Positions 1 to 5,352 of a DNA stretch of 8,021 nucleotides are shown one piece after another. The notes beneath the pieces were generated by a model. That model made no database searches. It worked only from the letters and a program-made list of their open reading frames with translations, and had not been told where the DNA came from. How positions within the stretch are numbered: position 1 is the first letter of the stretch; each line of letters begins with the position of its first letter. The position numbers and the translations under genes were made by a program. This DNA is from an uncultured Collinsella sp. Lineage in GTDB: Bacteria > Actinomycetota > Coriobacteriia > Coriobacteriales > Coriobacteriaceae. The stretch lies in NCBI GenBank assembly GCA_958429225.1, contig CAUAJB010000074.1:1-8021 (forward strand). Direction: 5' to 3'.

Positions 1-1
1 C

Positions 2-238
2 GATCGTGGTGGCCGTGGTGGCGACCGCGGCGGTCGCGGTGGCGACCGTGGCGGCCGTGGCGGCTTTGGTGGCCGTGGCGGCGACCGTGGCGGTCGCGGC
101 GGCTTTGGCGGCAACCGTGGTGGCTATGGCGACCGCGGCGGCAACCGTGGCGGCTTTGGCGGCAACCGCGGTAACGACCGCGGCGGTCGCGGTGGCGACC
201 GTGGCGGCCGCAACGGCGGCGGCTTCCGCGGCAACCGT
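2..238 (+). repeat. Degenerate tandem repeat coding for DRGGRGG/FGG units
   Basis: GGC/GGT glycine codons alternate with CGT/CGC arginine and GAC aspartate codons in imperfect units of roughly 21 bases (DRGGRGG). Units near the start are nearly identical; Phe, Asn and Tyr variants appear towards the 3' end. Such tracts can change length by slippage or recombination. Confidence 0.8.
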
Positions 239-244
239 TTTTAG
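2..244 (+). CDS. C-terminal RGG-repeat tail of an RNA-binding protein, probably a DEAD-box RNA helicase (5' partial)
   Basis: Only the last 80 codons are present, read in the frame starting at base 2 and ending with TAG at 242-244. The peptide is almost wholly low complexity: 15 RGG triplets, mostly as DRGGRGG units, mixed with FGG, NRGG and YGDRGG, and ending GGGFRGNRF. Arginine/glycine-rich tails of this kind bind RNA without strong sequence preference and are typical of the C-termini of DEAD-box helicases and some cold-shock RNA-binding proteins. The helicase core would lie upstream of the window, so the helicase identity is inference from the tail alone. The other open frame over this stretch gives only Ala/Val runs and is a by-product of the GGN-rich codons. 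Two stem-loops follow at once, as expected at the end of a transcription unit. Confidence 0.75.
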   Translation, partial: DRGGRGGDRGGRGGDRGGRGGFGGRGGDRGGRGGFGGNRGGYGDRGGNRGGFGGNRGNDRGGRGGDRGGRNGGGFRGNRF

Positions 245-271
245 TTACGGCGTTTTACCAAACGCCGTAAC
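244..271 (+). other. Perfect 12-bp stem-loop at the stop codon of the RGG-tail gene
   Basis: GTTACGGCGTTT (244-255) pairs perfectly with AAACGCCGTAAC (260-271) around the 4-base loop TACC. The last base of the TAG stop codon is the first base of the stem. No T-run follows, so by itself it is not a classic intrinsic terminator. It may protect the mRNA 3' end or act together with the stem-loop at 314-354. Confidence 0.6.
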
Positions 272-313
272 CACGTGACGCTGCGCGCCCACCAGAGCGA
301 CAACTTGTCATTC

Positions 314-355
314 AAAGAGGACGGCATGACCAGAAAGTCTATGCCGTCCTCTTTT
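314..355 (+). terminator. Probable rho-independent terminator of the RGG-tail gene
   Basis: AAAGAGGACGGCAT (314-327) pairs perfectly over 14 bp with ATGCCGTCCTCTTT (341-354) around a 13-base loop. The stem has an A-rich 5' base and a short T-run (TTTT, 352-355) at its 3' base, so it could also stop transcription arriving on the minus strand from pdxT. Confidence 0.75.
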
Positions 356-425
356 CATGCCAATTTGTTCGCTCTGACGGGCGCTCGCTGTTCGTCCTCT
401 ACCTGCGGCGCCGTCATGGTCCAAA

Positions 426-485
426 GTAGTCATTGGGTGTTCCTATAGTTTTGTCTAGTCGTTTAAGAACGTCCCCAACGACTAC
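426..485. repeat. Competing stem-loops sharing one 3' arm
   Basis: TAGTCGTT (456-463) pairs perfectly with AACGACTA (477-484). The same right arm, extended to 474-485, can instead pair with GTAGTCATTGGG (426-437), 12 bp with one mismatch. The two left arms are near-copies of each other, so the two structures exclude one another. No function is known. Confidence 0.45.
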
Positions 486-490
486 ATAGT

Positions 491-558
491 ATGAGAGTGG
501 ATAATCTCCCGGTTTGAGCCTGCATCCAAGTTCAAAGTGGGAGATTATCCACTCTCAT
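491..558. repeat. 68-bp hairpin element with perfect 20-bp arms
   Basis: ATGAGAGTGGATAATCTCCC (491-510) is the exact reverse complement of 539-558, separated by 28 bases that include a weaker 5-bp inner pair (TTTGA 513-517 with TCAAA 532-536). The element sits 3' of pdxT, so on the minus strand it would fold just after the pdxT stop codon. There is no T-run after it in that direction. Arms this long and perfect suggest a REP/MITE-like mobile hairpin or a strong RNA structure that blocks 3' decay. No clear target-site duplication is visible. Confidence 0.75.
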
Positions 559-597
559 TTGTTATGTGTCCGAAAATCCACGCTCGTTCTACTTTGC

Positions 598-1185
598 CTA
601 CATTTGTAGGAACAGTTCGTGGAGGCGGGTGTCTTCGTCGAGTTCGGGGTGGAAGGTTACGCCGAGCTGGTTGTCTTGGCGGGCGGCGACGATACGGCCG
701 TCGACTTTCGCTAAGGCCTTGGCATTGCCGTGCACTTCGACGATGCGGGGTGCACGGATAAATGTTAATGGCACTTCACCGTCGATACCGTCTACCCGCC
801 CCTTAGTGCGAAAGCTGCCGAGCTGTCTGCCATAGGCATTACGCTCAACGAGCACATCCATGGTTGCCAGGCGCGGCGTCCCCTTATCGTCGTGGGCGGC
901 AAGGTCGCGCGCCAGCAGAATCAAGCCGGCGCAAGTTCCCAATACAGGCATGCCTTCAACAATGCGGGTGCGAAGCCCCTCGAGCATACCGAGTTCGGCA
1001 AGTAGCTTGCCCTGAACGGTGGACTCGCCGCCGGGGAGGACCAGGCGGTCAAAGTCCTGCTTCAAATCAGCCGCCTGCCTTAGCTCAATACAGCGTGCGC
1101 CCAGCTCGGATAGCCTTGCCTCGTGCTCGGCAAAAGCGCCTTGGACCGCCAGCACGGCGACCGTTTGGTCTGCATAATCGCTCAT
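598..1185 (-). CDS. pdxT: PLP synthase glutaminase subunit PdxT
   Basis: A 195-residue class I glutamine amidotransferase of the usual PdxT length. It hydrolyses glutamine and passes ammonia through a channel to PdxS in the cytosolic PLP synthase complex. Visible motifs: AVQGAF near the N-terminus (residues 13-18), the LPGGEST oxyanion segment (50-56), the nucleophile Cys85 in GTCAG, the RNAYGRQ segment (115-121), FIRAP (142-146), and the catalytic His179 and Glu181 in TFHPEL. All parts of the catalytic triad are present, so the enzyme should be active. The ATG at 1183-1185 is chosen because AAAGGA (minus strand, 1192-1197) sits 6 bases upstream. It follows pdxS by 20 bases and is almost certainly cotranscribed with it. 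The next gene downstream is convergent. Confidence 0.97.
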   Translation of the reverse strand: MSDYADQTVAVLAVQGAFAEHEARLSELGARCIELRQAADLKQDFDRLVLPGGESTVQGKLLAELGMLEGLRTRIVEGMPVLGTCAGLILLARDLAAHDDKGTPRLATMDVLVERNAYGRQLGSFRTKGRVDGIDGEVPLTFIRAPRIVEVHGNAKALAKVDGRIVAARQDNQLGVTFHPELDEDTRLHELFLQM

Positions 1186-1205
1186 GTGCGATCCTTTCTG
1201 CTGGA

Positions 1206-2096
1206 CTAGCGCCCGCGTTCCTCCATGATGATCTCGATCTCGTCGGCGTTGATGCCGACCATGGCCTCGCCCAGGTCCTCCGAAAGCTCGGCGATGAGTT
1301 TGGCGTCGGTGAAGTTTGCCACGGCCTTGACGATGGCGGCTGCGCGCTTGGCGGGGTCGCCGCTCTTAAAGATGCCCGAGCCGACAAAGACACCCTCGGC
1401 GCCCAGTTGCATCATCAGCGCGGCGTCGGCGGGGGTCGCTACGCCGCCGGCGGCAAAGTTCACCACGGGAAGCTTTCCCGTGGCATGGACCTCGCGCACC
1501 AGCTCGACCGGAACCTGCAGTTGCTTGGCTGCCTCAAAGAGCTCGTCGTCGCGCAGGGCAACAACGTCGCGGATCTGCTTTTGGATTTTGCGCATGTGGC
1601 GCACGGCTTGGACTACGTCGCCCGTGCCCGGCTCGCCCTTGGTGCGAATCATCGTGGCGCCTTCGGCAACACGGCGCAGCGCCTCGCCCAGATCGCGGGC
1701 GCCGCAGACAAACGGCACGTCAAACTGGGTCTTGTCGATGTGGTAGACATCGTCGGCGGGGGAGAGAACCTCGGATTCGTCGATGTAGTCGATCTCGATG
1801 GCCTGCAGAACCTGCGCCTCGACAATGTGACCGATGCGGCACTTGGCCATAACGGGGATGGAGACGGCCTCCTGGATGCCCTTGATCATTTTGGGGTCGC
1901 TCATGCGCGAGACGCCGCCTGCGGCACGGATGTCGGCCGGGATACGCTCGAGTGCCATGACGGCGCAGGCGCCTGCTTCTTCGGCGATGCGTGCCTGCTC
2001 GGGCGTGGTGACGTCCATGATGACGCCGCCCTTGAGCATCTGCGCGAGCTCGCGATTGAGTTTGACGCGATCGGCCTTGCTGGTCTGTTCTGCCAT
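1206..2096 (-). CDS. pdxS: PLP synthase lyase subunit PdxS
   Basis: A 296-residue (beta/alpha)8-barrel protein that condenses ribose 5-phosphate, glyceraldehyde 3-phosphate and PdxT-derived ammonia directly into pyridoxal 5'-phosphate (the DXP-independent route). The key residues known from Bacillus PdxS (Asp24, Lys81, Lys149) are found here, all offset by four: Asp28 in MDVTTPEQA, Lys85 in PVMAKCRIGH, and Lys153 in RTKGEPGTG. The phosphate-binding loops NFAAGGVATPAD (213-224) and GVFVGSGIFKSGDP (235-248) are also present. The start is the ATG at 2094-2096, preceded by AAGGGAG (minus strand, 2102-2108) at 5 bases; the open frame continues upstream to 2138 but that extension is not conserved in style. 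It is the first gene of pdxST and is divergent from the MocR-type regulator. Confidence 0.98.
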   Translation of the reverse strand: MAEQTSKADRVKLNRELAQMLKGGVIMDVTTPEQARIAEEAGACAVMALERIPADIRAAGGVSRMSDPKMIKGIQEAVSIPVMAKCRIGHIVEAQVLQAIEIDYIDESEVLSPADDVYHIDKTQFDVPFVCGARDLGEALRRVAEGATMIRTKGEPGTGDVVQAVRHMRKIQKQIRDVVALRDDELFEAAKQLQVPVELVREVHATGKLPVVNFAAGGVATPADAALMMQLGAEGVFVGSGIFKSGDPAKRAAAIVKAVANFTDAKLIAELSEDLGEAMVGINADEIEIIMEERGR

Positions 2097-2241
2097 GGTT
2101 GCTCCCTTGGTTGGCATGTGCATTGCTTGACGGAACATCCTATCGGGGAGCTGGGTATGGCGAAATACTCAGTTTTCGAGATAATTACAGGGTCAGATTA
2201 ATACCAGATTGAATGACATAATAAGGTCAGGTGGCAAACTC
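2097..2241. promoter_or_regulatory. Divergent pdxS / pdxR regulatory region with candidate operator
   Basis: The 145-base gap must contain both promoters. A dyad, CTGGGTAT (2151-2158) N6 ATACTCAG (2165-2172), is symmetric except at one base pair; a related half-site, ATACCAG, recurs at 2201-2207. Direct repeats are also seen: CAGATT at 2194 and 2205 (11 bases apart) and GGTCAG at 2191 and 2225. On the minus strand TGGTATTAA (2206-2198) looks like an extended -10 for pdxS, lacking a good -35, which fits activator dependence. PdxR-type regulators in other Gram-positives bind such divergent regions; assigning these particular sites is inference. AGGTGG (2229-2234) is the ribosome binding site of the regulator gene. 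Confidence 0.45.
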
Positions 2242-3672
2242 ATGCTTGACTACAATTTGGAAAAACGCGGCGAAGCATCGCTCTATGAGTATGTTTACCA
2301 GCAAATTCGAGATGATATCGTAGCTGGACGCATTGCGGCGGGGGAGCATCTTCCGTCTAAGCGCGCCTTTGCCAGCCATCTGGGAATCAGTGTCATTACC
2401 ATCGAGAATGCATATAGCCAGTTACTCGCTGAGGGCTATATTTGCTCAATGCCGCGTCGTGGCTACTACGCTTGCAAGCTTCCGGACGCACCGGTTTTGG
2501 CTTCGGCTGAGACAGAGCTTGATCGAGATTCCGCTCCTGCGGGTCTTAACGCACATGATGTTGATGGACGGGTCGAGCAATTCGCCCCGCTCTCTCCTTC
2601 CGCTTTGGAGGCGGCGCGGCTTTGGCAAAGCGCGCTACGGGCGACGCTGGCATCCGAAGACGAGCGCGAAATCTTTTCGCCCGCACCGGCGCAGGGCACT
2701 GCTCGGCTGCGACGCGCAATTGCTCACCATCTGCGCGGGACAAGGGGTATGAATGTCGACCCCAACAACATTGTTATCGGTGCAGGCGCCCAGCTGCTCG
2801 ATACCATGTTGGTTCAGTTGCTTGGCGCTGACAAGGTGTATGCCGTTGAGGACCCGGGCTATTTGCGTCTGACGCGCATCTATCAGGCTATGGGCTGCAA
2901 AGTTCGACATATCCCGTTGGATGATGAGAGCGTGGACTTGAGCATTCTGCAGAAAAGCGGGACCGATGTCCTTCACCTGATGCCGTCCCATCAGTATCCG
3001 ACCGGCCTTGTGACGAGCATTGCGCGGCGCTATGCGCTTCTGAGCTGGGCCGCCGAGCGACCAGGTCGGTATCTCATCGAAGATGACTTTGATTGTGAGT
3101 TTCGCCTTGCCGGCAAGCCGATTCCCGCGCTCGCGTCGATCGATGCCGCCCAGTCGGTTATCTACACCAATACGTTTTCGAAGAGCCTGTCATCGGCGTT
3201 GCGCCTAGCGTACATGGTGCTGCCCGACGAGCTGATGGAGCGGTTTAGGCGCGACCTTGGTTTTTACGCCTCGTCGGTAAGTTCTGTTGATCAGGTCGCC
3301 TTGGCGCGTTTGCTGGAATCGGGTGATTATGAGCGACATGTGAACCGCGTGCGCGTTCGTGCTCGCGAGGCGCGTGATGGCCTGATGGCGCTTGTGCGGA
3401 AGGTATTTCCGGCAGGAGAGGTCTCGATCGAGCATGCAGACGCGGGCCTTTACTGTACCGTGGTTGCGGAGCGTGGAACGGGCGGAAGCTCTTTTGCACA
3501 GGCCCTCACACACTCGAGTATCCCTTTTATCGATATCGGCGACTGTTATTGGCGTGCCGATGGCGCATCAGTCCCTGAAACCTCAACTCATATTCTTGTC
3601 CAGTATGACGATCTGAGTCCAGAAGTGCTTAACACCTTGGAATTGCAGCTAATGGGGCACTCTGCAATCTAA
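2242..3672 (+). CDS. pdxR: MocR/GntR-family PLP-dependent transcriptional regulator, probable PdxR
   Basis: This 476-residue protein has the MocR design. A GntR winged helix-turn-helix (about residues 10-78, including LPSKRAFASHLGIS and the wing RRGYYA) is joined by a variable linker (about 80-115) to a fold-type I aminotransferase domain. PLP-site features: EDPGY (203-207), HQYPTG (250-255), the Asp-rich EDDFDCEF (280-287), the Schiff-base lysine Lys314 in TFSKSL, and Arg321. It probably binds PLP as an effector rather than acting as an enzyme. Its position divergent from pdxS argues strongly for PdxR, which activates pdxST in several Gram-positives and often represses itself. The ATG at 2242 is chosen because AGGTGG lies 7 bases upstream; a TTG at 2209 is in frame but has no such site. 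The TAA stop (3670-3672) overlaps the start of a 119-bp repeat. Confidence 0.92.
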   Translation: MLDYNLEKRGEASLYEYVYQQIRDDIVAGRIAAGEHLPSKRAFASHLGISVITIENAYSQLLAEGYICSMPRRGYYACKLPDAPVLASAETELDRDSAPAGLNAHDVDGRVEQFAPLSPSALEAARLWQSALRATLASEDEREIFSPAPAQGTARLRRAIAHHLRGTRGMNVDPNNIVIGAGAQLLDTMLVQLLGADKVYAVEDPGYLRLTRIYQAMGCKVRHIPLDDESVDLSILQKSGTDVLHLMPSHQYPTGLVTSIARRYALLSWAAERPGRYLIEDDFDCEFRLAGKPIPALASIDAAQSVIYTNTFSKSLSSALRLAYMVLPDELMERFRRDLGFYASSVSSVDQVALARLLESGDYERHVNRVRVRAREARDGLMALVRKVFPAGEVSIEHADAGLYCTVVAERGTGGSSFAQALTHSSIPFIDIGDCYWRADGASVPETSTHILVQYDDLSPEVLNTLELQLMGHSAI

Positions 3673-3789
3673 GTGAGTAGACTTTTGGCACTTTGGCGAC
3701 CAGGCGGTTTTGTAACAAGCTATCTACCTGCGGTTTTGAAAAGCAGGATGACCGGCCTGCTCGGGATGTTCAAAAAAGTCTACTCACTT
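3671..3789 (+). repeat. 119-bp hairpin-ended repeat, copy 1
   Basis: The ends AAGTGAGTAGACTTTT (3671-3686) and AAAAGTCTACTCACTT (3774-3789) are perfect 16-bp inverted repeats. Copy 2 (5091-5209) has the same length and orientation and, by hand count, differs at 22 of 119 positions (about 82% identical). The first 30 bases are identical, as are 5 bases (AATCT) before them; divergence is concentrated in the interior. A secondary pair, CCTGC (3727-3731) with GCAGG (3743-3747), exists in this copy but not in copy 2. The first two bases complete the TAA stop of the MocR gene. Small open frames across it (3673-3885, 3693-3938) are not convincing genes. Confidence 0.88.
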
Positions 3790-3823
3790 GCCGCGCAAAG
3801 CTTCTGCATGAGAAAAAAATGGG

Positions 3824-3889
3824 GTTTTCAACAGAACTTCGTCCAGCTCTCGGCAAGCTTTTGGCCAGTTGTGGAGGGCTGTTGAAAAC
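3824..3889. repeat. 66-bp stem-loop between repeat copy 1 and the orphan gene
   Basis: GTTTTCAACAG (3824-3834) pairs perfectly with CTGTTGAAAAC (3879-3889). After a small internal loop the stem can continue (3837-3841 with 3872-3876, with G-T wobbles), and the interior holds the palindrome AAGCTT. No T-run follows. Its sequence is unlike the 119-bp repeat, so it may be a separate hairpin family or the leader structure of the gene at 3973. Confidence 0.55.
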
Positions 3890-3904
3890 TTGGCAGTCCG
3901 CTCG

Positions 3905-3920
3905 GCACCATTTTTGGTGC
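3905..3920. other. Small stem-loop GCACCA/TGGTGC
   Basis: GCACCA (3905-3910) pairs with TGGTGC (3915-3920) around TTTT, about 50 bases before the orphan gene. There is no T-run after it, so it is not a standard terminator. It may lie in the leader of that gene. Confidence 0.35.
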
Positions 3921-3972
3921 GTTCGCGCCAATGCGTGACTGACTGGGTTGAAATACGTGTTTTCCTGTGCCT

Positions 3973-5100
3973 ATGAAAGATCTACTTTGTGACATATCGG
4001 CTTTTAGGTACTGGCGTTTGCCCCCTCAGGTCCGCGCTTTGTGTCCGCCGCTTCCACGGCCGGAAGAAGACCGGCAGCGATATGAGCTCGCCCGCAACCC
4101 GACGGCTGCGGTCGCGCTTGGCTTTCCGTTGTATACATTGGTTCGGACGAGAAACAAACGGACTTGTCCTGCCAGCATTAGGCAGCGGCTGTTTCTTGGT
4201 GAGCTTCCCAGGGAATCCGTGCTGGAAACGGAGCATGGGTTTTTGATTACGTCTCCTCTACTGACGGCTTTCATCATGTCGCGGCATCTGACGGATCTTC
4301 AGCTTCTTTTGGTATTGGCGGAGATGTGTGGCCTGTTTGCGGTGTGCGCTCTGCCGGCGGCACTTGAGGCGGAGCTTGCGCGTGCAATTGATTCGAGCGC
4401 GATTTCGACAACGTTCGGTTGGGTGCGCTGTCCGTCCGAGGACGGCACCGCCTCAAACTTATGGCGTCGAGACGCTTTGGTTTTGGGCGGAGACCTTGAC
4501 CGTTTTTGTTCAGATGTTTGCGGGATACGTTACGGCAATAGATTTAGGACGGTGTCGCAACTCGTTCCATTGGGTGCCGCGTCGCCTTTTGAGGTCGAGG
4601 CGTATTTGCTACTTGCACTGCCGCGATCCCTGGGAGGCGAAGGTTTTTGCGACATAGAGCTTAATGTTGAAGTGATGCTAAGCACAAGCGCTCGAGCGAT
4701 TGTGGGAAAGTCCCGTGTATATATCGACATACTTCTTTCTTCGCCGGACGGCAGGCGACAGGTGGCCATTGAATGTCAGGGAAAGGCCTCGCACGGACGC
4801 GCAGGTGATGGCTTGCGTGACGCTGACCGCATGACGGCCCTTCAGGCCATGGGCTACGATGTGCTTCTCCTGACACACAGACAGATATCGGATGAGGATA
4901 GATTCCGCGCGATCGTTAAGGCCGTATGCAGGATGCTCGATGCTGAATATCGTGATAAAAGCTCGGATGAGCAAAGGGCTGAGGCATTACTTCGGTCTGA
5001 ACTATTCATTGACTGGACAAAATTGGGAGTAATCGACGGAAAGATGCCCGTTAGACACAAAATGGCTCGATCGTGGACGGCTGCGAATCTAAGTGAGTAG
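3973..5100 (+). CDS. Orphan AbiEi-like / DUF559-like protein with a probable PD-(D/E)XK nuclease domain
   Basis: The exact family is not recognised with certainty. The 375-residue protein (377 if the GTG at 3967 is used) seems to have two parts. The N-terminal half (about 1-135) contains SAFRYWRLP (9-17) and LPRESVLETEHGFLITSPLLTAF (78-100), reminiscent in order and style of AbiEi-type antitoxin/regulator domains. The C-terminal half (about 203-325) resembles Vsr/DUF559 nuclease-fold domains: SPFEVEAYLLL (204-214), VYIDILL with Asp252, VAIECQG with Glu267 and Gln269, then RDADRMTALQAMGYDVLLLT (282-301), the usual D-R-L-GY-V pattern following the active site. No signal peptide or membrane segment is evident. 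No Shine-Dalgarno sequence is visible before either start; an in-frame stop at 3949 limits extension. No methyltransferase, toxin or transposase adjoins it. Codon choice looks less GC-biased than in the neighbours. It is bracketed by two copies of a 119-bp repeat, and its last codons (Leu-Ser-Glu-stop) overlap the second copy. Confidence 0.75.
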   Translation: MKDLLCDISAFRYWRLPPQVRALCPPLPRPEEDRQRYELARNPTAAVALGFPLYTLVRTRNKRTCPASIRQRLFLGELPRESVLETEHGFLITSPLLTAFIMSRHLTDLQLLLVLAEMCGLFAVCALPAALEAELARAIDSSAISTTFGWVRCPSEDGTASNLWRRDALVLGGDLDRFCSDVCGIRYGNRFRTVSQLVPLGAASPFEVEAYLLLALPRSLGGEGFCDIELNVEVMLSTSARAIVGKSRVYIDILLSSPDGRRQVAIECQGKASHGRAGDGLRDADRMTALQAMGYDVLLLTHRQISDEDRFRAIVKAVCRMLDAEYRDKSSDEQRAEALLRSELFIDWTKLGVIDGKMPVRHKMARSWTAANLSE

Positions 5101-5209
5101 ACTTTTGGCACTTTGGCGACTAGGCCGTTTTGCAACAAGGCATTTACCTGCAGCTTTATAAAGTGATATGGATGGTGTGCTCGGCAAGTTCCAAAAAGTC
5201 TACTCACTT
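5091..5209 (+). repeat. 119-bp hairpin-ended repeat, copy 2
   Basis: The arms at 5091-5106 and 5194-5209 are identical to those of copy 1. The pairing can extend by CC/GG past a one-base bulge (5191-5192 with 5107-5108). The element begins inside the last codons of the orphan gene and contains its TAG stop (5098-5100). A short T-run (5212-5216) follows two bases after the right arm, so this copy could act as a terminator for the orphan gene; copy 1 has no such run. The interior has diverged from copy 1 and carries a different small palindrome, CTTTATAAAG. Confidence 0.88.
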
Positions 5210-5245
5210 AGTTTTTGACGAGAAACCGATGCCGAAGGCGGTCCT

Positions 5246-5269
5246 ATTTCAGGGTGTATTTCAGGGCGT
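5246..5269. repeat. 12-bp tandem duplication
   Basis: ATTTCAGGGTGT (5246-5257) is followed directly by ATTTCAGGGCGT (5258-5269), with one mismatch. AGGGC (5263-5267) can also pair with GCCCT (5276-5280). It lies in the convergent gap between repeat copy 2 and the rubrerythrin terminator; no role is evident. Confidence 0.5.
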
Positions 5270-5288
5270 TAACGAGCCCTCGAGACAC

Positions 5289-5319
5289 AAAAAGGCCCGA
5301 ACCATGCGGTCCGGGCCTT
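5289..5319 (-). terminator. Rho-independent terminator of the rubrerythrin gene
   Basis: Read on the minus strand, AAGGCCCG (5319-5312) pairs with CGGGCCTT (5299-5292) around a 12-base loop, and the 3' side runs into TTTTT (5293-5289). It lies about 35 bases after the TAA of the rubrerythrin gene. This is the clearest intrinsic terminator in the window. Confidence 0.9.
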
Positions 5320-5352
5320 ATCGAGCTAGAGATTGTCTCTCAGGCGGCTGGC

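Larger units (their letters stand above)
356..597. other. Gene-free convergent intergenic region rich in inverted repeats
   Basis: No credible coding frame lies between the terminator at 314-355 and the 3' end of pdxT. The small plus-strand frames starting near 537 and 566 run antisense into pdxT. The stretch holds competing stem-loops at 426-485 and a perfect long-arm hairpin at 491-558. Bases 356-425 and 559-597 show nothing recognisable. Since transcription enters from both sides, some of these hairpins may serve as terminators. Confidence 0.6.

Noticed and set aside
6..278. Open frame giving an Ala/Val-rich 90-residue peptide
   Set aside because: It is the +1 shadow of the GGN/CGN codons of the RGG tail; the tail frame gives a biologically typical sequence with a clean stop.
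2097..2138. N-terminal extension of PdxS to 2138
   Set aside because: The extra 14 residues are not seen in the PdxS family and the ATG at 2096 has a strong ribosome binding site; the region is promoter and leader.
2097..2200. Riboswitch or attenuator in the pdxS leader
   Set aside because: No conserved riboswitch core and no terminator with a T-run is seen on the minus strand; the nearby MocR regulator explains control.
864..2201. 445-codon plus-strand open frame opposite pdxT and pdxS
   Set aside because: It runs antisense through two unmistakable genes; the peptide is His/Gly/Ala-rich with no recognisable domain and reflects high GC at third positions.
3673..3938. Small open frames of 70 and 81 codons across repeat copy 1
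   Set aside because: They start inside the repeat, have no ribosome binding site, overlap each other, and the repeat interior is not conserved as coding sequence in copy 2.
3671..5209. Composite transposon or insertion sequence
   Set aside because: No transposase and no obvious target-site duplication; the flanking elements are too short to be insertion sequences, so only repeats and one gene are annotated.
3671..5209. CRISPR array
   Set aside because: There are only two widely spaced 119-bp copies with no regular spacers and no cas genes.
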